Source: Ktedonobacterales bacterium (GTDB taxonomy: Bacteria; Chloroflexota; Ktedonobacteria; Ktedonobacterales; JACDGC01). From it: DNA of 13,765 nucleotides. The notes beneath the pieces are model-generated. The model was not told where the DNA came from, did not search any database, and saw only the letters and a list, made by a program, of their open reading frames with translations. The position numbers and the translations under genes were made by a program. The stretch covers positions 1 through 13,765 of the forward strand of contig JACDGC010000035.1 in the NCBI GenBank assembly GCA_013815535.1. Direction: 5' to 3'. Shown piece by piece: positions 5,321-12,802 of this stretch; within the stretch, counting starts at the first letter, position 1, and each line of letters begins with the position of its first letter.

Positions 5321-6136
5321 TTATTCGGGTGGTCGCCAAACATACGTGGGGAAGACAGGCAGAGCATGGAAGCCGATGCGGATATAGATGGGGTAGCCCA
5401 TCGGGGAGGATTGGAGCACCGCGACCTCGTAGCCCATCCCCCGTGCCGCGTCGAGTGCCGCACACGTGATGGCATGGCCGATGCCGCGCCCACGCGCCGG
5501 GGGCAGCGTCGCCACGCCATAGAGGCCCGCCACCCCAGCGGCGGGGACGATGGTCGCCCGCGCCACCGGTTCACCCCGCAGCGTCGCCACGAAGTGCAAG
5601 CGGTTGGGGGCCAGGGATGTCGCGATCTGAAGGTCGATGCTCGCCCGATCATCGCGTTCATCGCCGATCATGGCGACCATCCGCCACAGGGCGAAGGTCG
5701 CGTCGTCCACAACGGGGTAAATGCTGACATCGGGTGGCAGGGGAGCAGTGAGCGGCACATCGGGGAGCGCCATAGCCATATTGCGGCAGTCAAATGCACG
5801 CTCCATGCCGTGTGCCCGCAACCGCGCGCCCAGGTCATCTGGCCCACTGTCGGGGTCGATGAACCACAGCCACGGCACATATTGCGCGCGAAAATGCGCG
5901 CTGATGTCTGCGATCTCCGTGTCGGCTTCTTCCGGCGTAAAGCGTGCAAAGAGGACGGCGTTGAACCATGCGCTCGGGATGCCAGTGCTGAACCAAAACG
6001 CGTGGGCATCGTCGCGCAAGCGGACGGTGGGCACCATAGCGAAAGAGCGGCGAAGGGTATGCCAGTTGCGCGCCAACGCACGCACAATCACATCATCCGA
6101 CGCGGTGCTTGCTACCATTGTTTCGGTCATTGTCAC
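5321..6136 (-). CDS. GNAT family N-acetyltransferase
   Basis: A 271-residue protein. The C-terminal half (about residues 150-268) is a GNAT acyl-CoA-dependent transferase domain: motif A strand and loop YGVATLPPARGRGIGHAI, with the Q/R-x-x-G-x-G/A acetyl-CoA pyrophosphate loop as RGRGIG (about 215-220), then ALDAARGMGYEVAVLQ and the motif B-like PIYIRIGFHAL. The N-terminal half (about 20-125, with WFSTGIPSAWFNAVLF and YVPWLWFIDPDSGPDDLG) is an additional domain often paired with such GNAT modules, probably for substrate binding. The substrate cannot be told. GTG at 6134-6136 has AAGGGTG about 8 bases upstream; ATG at 6130 is two codons later and equally possible. It appears to be monocistronic, with its own promoter. 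Confidence 0.85.
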   Translation of the reverse strand: MTMTETMVASTASDDVIVRALARNWHTLRRSFAMVPTVRLRDDAHAFWFSTGIPSAWFNAVLFARFTPEEADTEIADISAHFRAQYVPWLWFIDPDSGPDDLGARLRAHGMERAFDCRNMAMALPDVPLTAPLPPDVSIYPVVDDATFALWRMVAMIGDERDDRASIDLQIATSLAPNRLHFVATLRGEPVARATIVPAAGVAGLYGVATLPPARGRGIGHAITCAALDAARGMGYEVAVLQSSPMGYPIYIRIGFHALPVFPTYVWRPPE

Positions 6137-6175
6137 GGTCCAGCCACCCTTGCTCGCTAGCGTTACCCGTCATAG

Positions 6176-6198
6176 GTTATAGCACAAACGTTGGCGGG
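6176..6198 (-). promoter_or_regulatory. Extended -10 promoter of the GNAT gene, shared element
   Basis: On the minus strand TATAAC (6176-6181) is preceded by TGC, giving an extended -10 (TGCTATAAC). Upstream is CCCGCCA (6192-6198). Nearly the same block, CCCGCCA plus TTTGTGCTATA, stands before miaB. A TTGCAA at 6201-6206 is 19 bases from the -10 box, too far for a standard -35. Confidence 0.5.
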
Positions 6199-6212
6199 CT
6201 TTGCAAGCTACG

Positions 6213-7655
6213 TCAGGCCAATGTACCTTGCATCGACCAAGCCGAGGTGCGCTCGATCAGCACATCACGTTCGTCGCCTGGTTGTGCGCCATCATCGATG
6301 ATGGGGAAGAAGGCGAGCTTGTTGCTGCGGGTGCGGCCCTTCCACAGCAGTCGCTCGCCGCTCTCTTGGCGCTCTTCCAGCAAAACGGATTGCGTCGTGC
6401 CGACGATGGCGCTATTCAATTCCAAGGCGATGGCTTGCTGCACATCCTCGACGGCGTGCAAGCGCGCCTTCTTCACTTCCAGTGGCACATCATCTTCCCA
6501 TTTATAGGAGAGGGTGCCAGGGCGCGGGGAATACATGGCGACGTGGACGATATCGAAGCGAATCTCGCGCAGCAGATCGAGCAGGTGCGCGAACTCGTCT
6601 TCCGTTTCGCCACAGAAACCCACGATGACATCAGTCGAGAGGGTGACGCCTGGCCACCACGCGCGCAACTTGTCGATGAGCGTGCGATATTCCAGCAGGG
6701 TATACCCCCGCCGCATGCGCGTCAACATGCCATCGTCGCCGTGCTGCACGGGGATGTTGACATGCTCGCACACCTTTGGCAGCGCGGCCATCTCGTGAAT
6801 CATGGCATCGGTGAAGTGGCGCGGATAGCTGGTCATGAAGCGGATGCGCCGCAGCCCGTCGATCTCGCTGAGGCGGGCCATCAGGTGACTGAGCGAGGGC
6901 TGGTCGGGCAGATCCAAGCCATAGGCTTCCACCGTCTGGCCCAGCAACGTGATCTCGCGGGCACCACGCGCCACCAGCGAGGTCGTCTCGGCCAGCAATT
7001 CTTCCACGGGGCGGCTGCGCTCGCGGCCACGACGCGACGGCACGATGCAATATGAGCACACTTTGTTGCAGCCCAGCACGACGGGGAGCCACGCGGTGGG
7101 CTTTTCGAGGGGGGCCAGTTGCGTCGGATAGTGCAACTCGCGCGTGGCAGGTTTGGGCGTGATGGACATTGGCAGCAGTGTGCCATTGATAACGGGCAAC
7201 ACGGAGCCAGAGCGTTCCATGCTCACCGCTTGGGCAGCCCCCACCTCGGCCACATCCACACAGCCGTCACCCGTTGCTATCGGCGTCCAACGCTCTTCCA
7301 GAAAGTTCGGCAAAATGTCGGCCTGCTCGACCTTGAAGAAGAGGTCCACCTGGGGATAGCGCTTCGCCAGATCGTCGATGGTGCGCTGATTCCCGATCAT
7401 GCACCCCATCATCGCCACCAGCAGATCGGCGCGTTGCTTCTTGGCATATTTCAGCAGCGAAAGTTGACCATGGGCCTTCACCTCGGGCGAGGCACGCACG
7501 CTGCACGTGTTGAGGATGACCAAGTTCGCTTCGGCCATCGTCGGCACGTCTTCCCAGCCCAGGTCCCCCATGATCGCCGCCACACGCTGCGAATCCGCCA
7601 TGTTCATTTGGCAGCCGACCGTCCAGATATGATATTTACCTGCCGCGATAGCCAT
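6213..7655 (-). CDS. miaB: tRNA-2-methylthio-N6-dimethylallyladenosine synthase (MiaB-type methylthiotransferase)
   Basis: A 480-residue radical-SAM enzyme that adds a methylthio group to i6A37 of tRNAs, reading UNN codons. The N-terminal UPF0004 domain shows the three auxiliary-cluster cysteines, Cys15 (TVGCQMN), Cys51 (NTCSVR) and Cys85 (MGCMIG). The radical-SAM triad is Cys196, Cys200 and Cys203 (GCNKVCSYCIVPSRRGRERSR). Other family marks are NIPVQHGDDGMLTRMRRGY, STDVIVGFCGETEDEF and MYSPRPGT. A TRAM-like RNA-binding domain ends the protein (KGRTRSNKLAFF). The start was moved to the ATG at 7653-7655 because AGGGAG lies 7 bases upstream; the frame is open to 7685. The stretch between Cys85 and Cys196 is 111 residues, clearly longer than in enzymes I recall. 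MtaB and RimO were considered, but the layout fits MiaB best. Confidence 0.93.
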   Translation of the reverse strand: MAIAAGKYHIWTVGCQMNMADSQRVAAIMGDLGWEDVPTMAEANLVILNTCSVRASPEVKAHGQLSLLKYAKKQRADLLVAMMGCMIGNQRTIDDLAKRYPQVDLFFKVEQADILPNFLEERWTPIATGDGCVDVAEVGAAQAVSMERSGSVLPVINGTLLPMSITPKPATRELHYPTQLAPLEKPTAWLPVVLGCNKVCSYCIVPSRRGRERSRPVEELLAETTSLVARGAREITLLGQTVEAYGLDLPDQPSLSHLMARLSEIDGLRRIRFMTSYPRHFTDAMIHEMAALPKVCEHVNIPVQHGDDGMLTRMRRGYTLLEYRTLIDKLRAWWPGVTLSTDVIVGFCGETEDEFAHLLDLLREIRFDIVHVAMYSPRPGTLSYKWEDDVPLEVKKARLHAVEDVQQAIALELNSAIVGTTQSVLLEERQESGERLLWKGRTRSNKLAFFPIIDDGAQPGDERDVLIERTSAWSMQGTLA

Positions 7656-7680
7656 GGTGCGCTCCCTTGCCACTGCTTGC

Positions 7681-7690
7681 ATCATATGAT
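7681..7690. promoter_or_regulatory. 10-bp palindrome in the miaB leader
   Basis: ATCATATGAT is a perfect palindrome, 26 to 35 bases before the miaB start and 8 to 17 bases after the expected transcription start. It is too short to assign a role with confidence. Confidence 0.2.
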
Positions 7691-7704
7691 CAGTTCAGTG
7701 ACAC

Positions 7705-7728
7705 AGTATAGCACAAAACCATGGCGGG
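7705..7728 (-). promoter_or_regulatory. Extended -10 promoter of miaB, shared element
   Basis: TATACT (7705-7710) preceded by TGC reads as an extended -10 box, with a predicted start near 7698 and a leader of about 43 bases. Upstream is CCCGCCA (7722-7728), as before the GNAT gene. No good -35 hexamer was found, consistent with an extended -10 promoter. Confidence 0.55.
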
Positions 7729-7784
7729 TGCGGCCACCTGCTCGGCGGATGATCGCGACGCGGGCAGTGCCAGATCACCCTCCC

Positions 7785-7799
7785 GCTCAGGTGCTGAGC
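7785..7799 (-). terminator. Hairpin over the DUF2851 stop codon
   Basis: GCTCAG (7785-7790) and CTGAGC (7794-7799) form a perfect 6-base stem with a 3-base loop that includes the stop codon. No T run follows, so it is a possible transcript end or decay barrier and not a confirmed intrinsic terminator. Confidence 0.3.
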
Positions 7800-8887
7800 A
7801 AGGATGCATGAGCGGGGCAAGCCGCACAGAGTTTAGCACGGCACCAATGTGCGTGCAGATGATGCAGGCCCTGCTGGGCCAGCGCGCCACGTGGCGGTTG
7901 GGGCAACCCCAGCCACTGCGTCATCGCCCGCGTGAGGCCATTGGCGGGCAGATCGGGTGCGCCCACCGCGATGGTCTCGGCGGTGGCAGCGAGGGCACCA
8001 TTGCCGCAGTGGCGACCGTAGGCCACGAGAAACGGCAGGGTCGCGTTCCAGAGCACGATGGCGGCACGACGGGGGCCAATGGCGCGCCCAGTCGGGGCAA
8101 AGAGCGCCAACAGCCGTTCCCAACCCTGGGCAGGCCCACCGGCCAGTGTCGTGCCACACAGGCGCGCCAGCACAGGCAACTCGTGCCAGCCACCCAGCAG
8201 ATCGCCAAAGGCACGCAGCCGTGTGGCCGTCAACCGATCCACCAGCGGCGACGGAGCGAGCGCCGTGGTGGTGCGGGCCGGGTGGGGGCGCAGTGCTTGC
8301 CGCCCATAGGCGAGGGCAGCCCGCATCTGGCCCAACACGACCGCTTCAGGGGGATGGCCCGCCAGCAACTCGGCATGCGCTTGGGCGACACGCGCGGCAA
8401 AGCGCGCCTGCCCCCAGGTGCGCAGCGCCATCTGGAGGTCAGCAGGCGCAAGCGGCACCGATTGACATGGCCACACCGGGGCAATCGCGGGCGCGGTCAG
8501 CCGCCCAGCGATGTCGCCGAGCATGAGCAATGGGATGCTGCGCCCCGAAGACGCCACCGTTTGCGTGCCAACGGGCAACGCGCCCCCCGCCACCACATGC
8601 AGCGCCACGCCATCATAGCGCGGGTCGCTCCCGTGGTGGTGGCCGTCCCAATTGGCGGCACGCAGATGCAACTCGACATCACCAACCACCCGTGTGCCAT
8701 CCAGCATCAGGACGGCATCACGGAAGTCTGGCCCCACATTGCCCCCCGTGCGCCCGGTGAAGAGGACGCGCACGGTGTGGCCATCATGGGTCGGCAGATC
8801 ATGGCCGACGATGCGCCCCGAGGCCCACCACGCGGCGAAAGCAGCCTCGCTGCCCCCGCGCAGGGTGTGGGGCGAACGCGCCTTCAC
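7787..8887 (-). CDS. DUF2851 family protein
   Basis: A 366-residue protein of a family with no assigned function. The N-terminal core shows VGPDFRDAVLMLDG (Pro53-Asp54), VVGDVELHL (Glu72, His74), an RAANWDGHHHGSDPRYDGV block and ALHVV, which I recognise as the DUF2851 signature. The C-terminus has three cysteines (Cys349, Cys354, Cys357) in HWCRAKLCAACPA, also typical. No membrane segment is seen. The frame is open to 9058, but the GTG at 8885-8887 overlaps the NB-ARC stop codon as GTGA, and the protein similarity begins after it, so this is the chosen start. Coupling to the NB-ARC gene suggests joint action. The PD...E-x-H spacing recalls PD-(D/E)xK nucleases, but that is inference. Confidence 0.82.
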   Translation of the reverse strand: MKARSPHTLRGGSEAAFAAWWASGRIVGHDLPTHDGHTVRVLFTGRTGGNVGPDFRDAVLMLDGTRVVGDVELHLRAANWDGHHHGSDPRYDGVALHVVAGGALPVGTQTVASSGRSIPLLMLGDIAGRLTAPAIAPVWPCQSVPLAPADLQMALRTWGQARFAARVAQAHAELLAGHPPEAVVLGQMRAALAYGRQALRPHPARTTTALAPSPLVDRLTATRLRAFGDLLGGWHELPVLARLCGTTLAGGPAQGWERLLALFAPTGRAIGPRRAAIVLWNATLPFLVAYGRHCGNGALAATAETIAVGAPDLPANGLTRAMTQWLGLPQPPRGALAQQGLHHLHAHWCRAKLCAACPAHASLLST

Positions 8888-11409
8888 CTGCGCGGGCCAG
8901 CCGCCACCTGCACGGGCGCTTCGGCCAGCCGGGAAAGGCGGGCACGCGTCCCCTGGGCGGCTGACGCGCCGAGCGTCTGATAGAGCTTCAGCGCCGCTTC
9001 CCAATGGGCACGGGCCGTATCGACATGCCCCTCTTCCAGTTCCAGCGCGCCCAGCCATTCCAGCGCCCGGGCCTCGTCATTCTTCAACTGATGTTGCCGC
9101 GCAATTTGCAGGGCGGTTTCCAGCAGGTTGCGCGCCTGTTGGCGGTCGCCTTGGGGGTCGCGCACCAGCACACTGCCCAGTTCGGTATACGTGCGCCCGC
9201 GCGAGATGCCCTGGACCTTTTTCAGATCGAGGGATTCGCGCAGATAGCGACGCGCCAGATCGTAGTCGCCCCCCTCGGCGGCGACCGCGCCCAGTGACCG
9301 CAGGGTGGCGCTCATGCCGCCCTCATCGCCAATGGCGCGCCGGGCTGATAGCGCCTCTTCATAGAGGGCGCGGGCGCGGGTGGGGTCCCCACGCATCAGG
9401 GCCAATGTGCCCAGGTTGTGGGTGCGGGCCGCTTCGCCCATGCGGTCTTTGCGCGCGCGCGCGATTTCAAGGGCCTGCCGATAATAGCGCTCGGCCTCAT
9501 CCAGGTCGCCCTGCTGACGGACGATGAAAGCCAACGCCGCCAGCATCGCGCTCTCGCGGCTGCGGTTGCCCAGGCGATCATCCGCCTCGGCACCCCAGCG
9601 CAAAACGCGGCGACCATCCGTCCAATAGCCCCGGTCGCGCACGAAGTTTTTCAGGTCGCCAGCAGTGTCGGCCACGATCTGCGCCAACGCTTTCCCCATC
9701 TCGGGGTCGCTCACCGAACGCATACGCTGATAGGCCCAGGTGAGCGCGCCCAGCACGTTCGGATATTCCAGGTCGAGCTGATTTTCCGTATCGGTGCGGC
9801 GGGCTTCGCGGCGGTGCACCAGGGCACGATAATGGCGTGCCGCAGCCAGTTCCACGGCGGCTTCGCTCTCCGCGCCAGCCTCGCGCAAGCGTTCGCGGGC
9901 GAACTGGCGCACCAGTGGATGCAACTGGTAGCGCGGGGGGCCATCGGGTTGCTGGTTTTCGCGCAACAGACTGAGATCCGCCAGATCCAGCAACACCTGC
10001 GGGGTAGCGGCATCACCGATGCGCGCGGTCATCACCGCCAACGCGGCTTCCTGGCTGAAGGTCGCGCCACTCAGCACCGCCAGCGCCGCGAAGCCGCCCT
10101 GCTCTGCTGGGGTAAGCTGCTCATACGTCAGGTCAAAGGTGCGTTCGATGCCACGCGTGCGGCCTTTCAATTGCACGCCCTCCTCGCGCAGCCGGGTGGC
10201 CAACGCGGCCAACGGCTCAGCCCGGCGGGCGACACGCGGTGCCACCAACTCGATGGCGAGCGGCAGCGCGCCGATGGCCTCGATGATGGCACGCGCGGCG
10301 GGCGCATCATCTGGGCTGATGGCTTTGCCGCTGCGCTCCACCAGACGTTTAAGTAGGGCGAAACCTTCCTCAGTGGGGAGGGTATCCAGATCGATCTCGC
10401 TCAACCCCGCCACATCATTCCAGGCGACGCGCGTGGTGATGAGCAGGGTCGGCCCCAGGCCATTCGCGCCGCGCGCCGTCAAGGTCGCAACGACGGCGTC
10501 CAAGGGCATCGGCTGCTCGACATTATCGAGGCCGATCAAGATGCGCCGTCCGGCCAAGCCAGCCCGCAGGGCAGCGGCTTTGTTGGCGGCCCCTTCGGCC
10601 TTGGCGACCTCCCCCAGCCCCAACGCGAACCCCGCCGCTTCATAGAGTTGCGTGTCGCAGTCGTCCTCCACTAATTCCTGGCACGACAGCCAGATGATGC
10701 CATTAGGGAAGGCTTTTGCCTCCGACTGGCGATAGAGCGTTTCGAGCAGCAGGGTCGATTTCCCCACACCCCCCAGGCCCCGCAACGACACCGCCGCGAC
10801 CCCCGGCGTGGTGATGGCAGTGGCGATGCGGGCCAATTCCGTGTCGCGGCCCAGCACCAGGGAGGGGCGCGGCGGCAGCACCAGCGTGCGACGTTGCCCG
10901 CCACCATCATCGTCGCCCTCATCACCTTCCGTGGCTAATTGCCGAGCGGCCTTTTGTTGGGCAAAGAATTCTTGCAGCACCTGCTGCGCGGTGTCGCGGG
11001 TTTCGCGGCGGCGTTCTTGCCGGGCGGCCTCTTCGGCACGGGTGGCCAGATGCGCCAGGCGCGTCTGCTCGGCGCGGTCCGCGAAAAAGGCCGCCACGGT
11101 GAGCACGGCCACAACCGCCACGGCGCTATAGGCCAGGACGGGGTAGCGCATGAAGAAGGCCGCCACCGGGCCACTCTGGCCGGCGGGAAGCGCCAACGGC
11201 TGGCCATTGGCCACCTCGGCAAAGAGGGTGCTGCCGATGGACCCAACCTCGCCCACCAGGGCACTGCCCACGGCGGCGAAGGCTAACGCCCACCAGCGCC
11301 GCAGCAGCCAGATCAATATCCGTTCACCAGATGAACGTTCCTTGGTGATATCGGCGACCGTGATCGTCTCGGAAGCTTCACCGGTCGCCGTCGGTTCTTG
11401 TATCGCCAT
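8884..11409 (-). CDS. Membrane-anchored NB-ARC STAND ATPase with TPR repeats
   Basis: An 841-residue protein. Two predicted membrane helices (about 37-64 and 89-110) lead into a charged coiled coil (111-160, Ala/Glu/Arg/Gln-rich) and an acidic linker (EGDEGDDDGGG, 161-171). The NB-ARC ATPase follows: Walker A GLGGVGKST (211-219), Walker B ILIGLDN (290-296), the LLITTR strand (322-327), GALPLAIEL (380-388), and an LHPL motif at 496-499 in the MHD position. From about 605 to the end there are five or so TPR-like repeats (GDLDEAERYYRQALEIAR, GDPTRARALYEEAL, GDYDLARRYLRESL). STAND proteins are ATP-driven switches that sense a ligand through the repeats and oligomerise. ATG at 11407-11409 has AAGGA 8 bases upstream. 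Its stop overlaps the DUF2851 start. Relatives serve in signalling or in phage defence; the trigger is unknown. Confidence 0.9.
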   Translation of the reverse strand: MAIQEPTATGEASETITVADITKERSSGERILIWLLRRWWALAFAAVGSALVGEVGSIGSTLFAEVANGQPLALPAGQSGPVAAFFMRYPVLAYSAVAVVAVLTVAAFFADRAEQTRLAHLATRAEEAARQERRRETRDTAQQVLQEFFAQQKAARQLATEGDEGDDDGGGQRRTLVLPPRPSLVLGRDTELARIATAITTPGVAAVSLRGLGGVGKSTLLLETLYRQSEAKAFPNGIIWLSCQELVEDDCDTQLYEAAGFALGLGEVAKAEGAANKAAALRAGLAGRRILIGLDNVEQPMPLDAVVATLTARGANGLGPTLLITTRVAWNDVAGLSEIDLDTLPTEEGFALLKRLVERSGKAISPDDAPAARAIIEAIGALPLAIELVAPRVARRAEPLAALATRLREEGVQLKGRTRGIERTFDLTYEQLTPAEQGGFAALAVLSGATFSQEAALAVMTARIGDAATPQVLLDLADLSLLRENQQPDGPPRYQLHPLVRQFARERLREAGAESEAAVELAAARHYRALVHRREARRTDTENQLDLEYPNVLGALTWAYQRMRSVSDPEMGKALAQIVADTAGDLKNFVRDRGYWTDGRRVLRWGAEADDRLGNRSRESAMLAALAFIVRQQGDLDEAERYYRQALEIARARKDRMGEAARTHNLGTLALMRGDPTRARALYEEALSARRAIGDEGGMSATLRSLGAVAAEGGDYDLARRYLRESLDLKKVQGISRGRTYTELGSVLVRDPQGDRQQARNLLETALQIARQHQLKNDEARALEWLGALELEEGHVDTARAHWEAALKLYQTLGASAAQGTRARLSRLAEAPVQVAAGPRR

Positions 11410-11450
11410 ACATCTGTTCCTTTTGGATGAATGCACACTGAATGATTACG

Positions 11451-11467
11451 GACGCGGGGGACGCGTC
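11451..11467 (-). promoter_or_regulatory. Hairpin in the NB-ARC leader
   Basis: GACGCG (11451-11456) and CGCGTC (11462-11467) form a perfect 6-base stem with a 5-base loop, between the predicted transcription start (near 11477) and the ribosome site. It could be an operator or an RNA structure that tunes expression. No T run follows, so it is not a terminator. Confidence 0.4.
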
Positions 11468-11483
11468 GCGGCATGTCTCGCCC

Positions 11484-11512
11484 ATTGTATGCCTATTCAG
11501 GTCATCCGGCAA
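11484..11512 (-). promoter_or_regulatory. Sigma-70 type promoter of the NB-ARC gene
   Basis: TTGCCG (11507-11512), a 17-base spacer and TACAAT (11484-11489) on the minus strand, with the start expected near 11477 and a leader of about 68 bases. It shows that the NB-ARC/DUF2851 pair can be transcribed apart from the upstream MFS gene, which ends only 36 bases before the -35 box. Confidence 0.65.
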
Positions 11513-11547
11513 GGGGCGGCAGCGCAAGAAGGAGGGCAAGCGAAGAC

Positions 11548-12780
11548 TCAGGCGCGCATCGCCGCACGAGCGCGCCACCAGCCAAAGCCCGCTGCCAGCA
11601 CGCCGCCCAGGGCAAGGGGCAGCGCGGCAAGGGCCGTGCCGGTCTGGAGTCCCACCTTGTCTATCAGCACGCCACCCACCACAGGCGCGACAGCCTGCCC
11701 CAGCGCCACCGCCGCCGTCAGCAAACTCAGACTATCCGTATAGAGATTGGGGGCAACGGTGCGCCGCAGCATCCCGGTGAAAAGCGCGGGGGTGCCAATG
11801 AAGGCCGCCCCCATCATGGCCGCGCCGAGCGCCGCGCCAACGATGGTGCCGAGCGCGACGGTGGCCGCACCAAGCGCGCCCAGCCCCAACGCCAGCGCCA
11901 GCGTATAGCCCGTGGGCCAACGATCCAGCGCCCGCCCCCACAGCAGACCCCCCACGCACCCCGCCACCCCAATCAACGCCCACACTACGCCGACGCCTGT
12001 GCCCGGCACCCCTGCTTGCACGATCAGCGCGATGAAGTAGGTGAAATAGATGATGTGGCCGACGCCAAAGAGCAGATAGGCCAACGGCAACAACAACATG
12101 CCCGCTGGGCGCCCCAGGGCGAGCACGCCCAGCCGCAACGCCCCCGTGGCACGGGGCGGCGGGGGGATGGTGCCGCGCCGCAAGGTACGATGCAGCCCCA
12201 CGGCGGCGACGCAGCCCACCAGACCCATGCCCAACCACACCACCCGCCAGCCCAGCGGCGATGGCGCACCGATGACCACCGGGGCGATCATGCCAGAGAT
12301 GATCAAGCCCAGCGCGCCGCCAGCCCAGATGATGCCTGCCGCTTGGCCGCGTTGCGCTGGCGCGACCTCGCCCAACGTCAATGCCAGCGTCAAAATCGCC
12401 ACCCACGCCGAGGCGACACCGATGATGCCGCGCCAGAGCGCGAGTTGCAGCAAATTGGCACTCAGGGCCGCGGCGACCATACCCGCATTCATCGCCAGCA
12501 GCGCCCCCGTGTTCAACCACAGGCGCGAGGGCACGCGGGCCGCGATGAAGGGCAAGAGGAGCGTCCCCAGCAGATAGCCGCCCAGATTCGCACTGCCAAC
12601 TAGGCCAATCGCGCCATAAGAGGTGGGGAAGGTGGCGCGAATGGCGGGCAACAGCAAACCATACGAAAGGCGCGAGAAGCCCAGAAACGCCGCGAAAGCG
12701 CAGGCAGCCCAAATGGTGACATCACTGAAGGCACGCCTATAGTGGTGCTCGTCGCTTGGCATCACGGAAGCATCTGACAT
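11548..12780 (-). CDS. YbfB/YjiJ-type MFS transporter
   Basis: A 410-residue membrane protein with about twelve hydrophobic segments, the usual size for the major facilitator superfamily. The first segment and loop, GFSRLSYGLLLPAIRATF, followed by YGAIGLVGSANLGGYLLGTLLLPFIA, resembles the YbfB/YjiJ branch, in which GF-x-R-x-x-Y-x-x-LLP is characteristic. The quoted pieces are consecutive. A charged central loop (LHRTLRRGTIPPPPRA) divides the two halves, and a matching WGRALDRWPTGYT loop lies in the second half. The substrate is unknown. The start is uncertain: the frame is open to 12888, overlapping the response regulator; ATG at 12780 clears that gene but has no strong ribosome site, and ATG at 12762 is also possible. 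It begins 22 bases after the response regulator, suggesting one transcript. Confidence 0.83.
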   Translation of the reverse strand: MSDASVMPSDEHHYRRAFSDVTIWAACAFAAFLGFSRLSYGLLLPAIRATFPTSYGAIGLVGSANLGGYLLGTLLLPFIAARVPSRLWLNTGALLAMNAGMVAAALSANLLQLALWRGIIGVASAWVAILTLALTLGEVAPAQRGQAAGIIWAGGALGLIISGMIAPVVIGAPSPLGWRVVWLGMGLVGCVAAVGLHRTLRRGTIPPPPRATGALRLGVLALGRPAGMLLLPLAYLLFGVGHIIYFTYFIALIVQAGVPGTGVGVVWALIGVAGCVGGLLWGRALDRWPTGYTLALALGLGALGAATVALGTIVGAALGAAMMGAAFIGTPALFTGMLRRTVAPNLYTDSLSLLTAAVALGQAVAPVVGGVLIDKVGLQTGTALAALPLALGGVLAAGFGWWRARAAMRA

Positions 12781-12802
12781 CGGCACGGACGTTGCGGCGT
12801 CG

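Noticed and set aside
7721..8980. 419-residue plus-strand frame antisense to DUF2851
   Set aside because: The minus-strand reading matches a conserved family and is coupled to its neighbour; this frame has no recognisable motif.
8888..9058. N-terminal extension of DUF2851 up to 9058
   Set aside because: The extra 57 residues are Arg/Gly/Pro-rich, lie in another frame of the NB-ARC gene and are not part of the family; the GTGA overlap gives a better start.
11473..12603. 376-residue plus-strand frame antisense to the MFS gene
   Set aside because: Its translation is almost entirely Arg, Gln, His, Gly and Ala, the mark of a frame antisense to GC-rich coding sequence.
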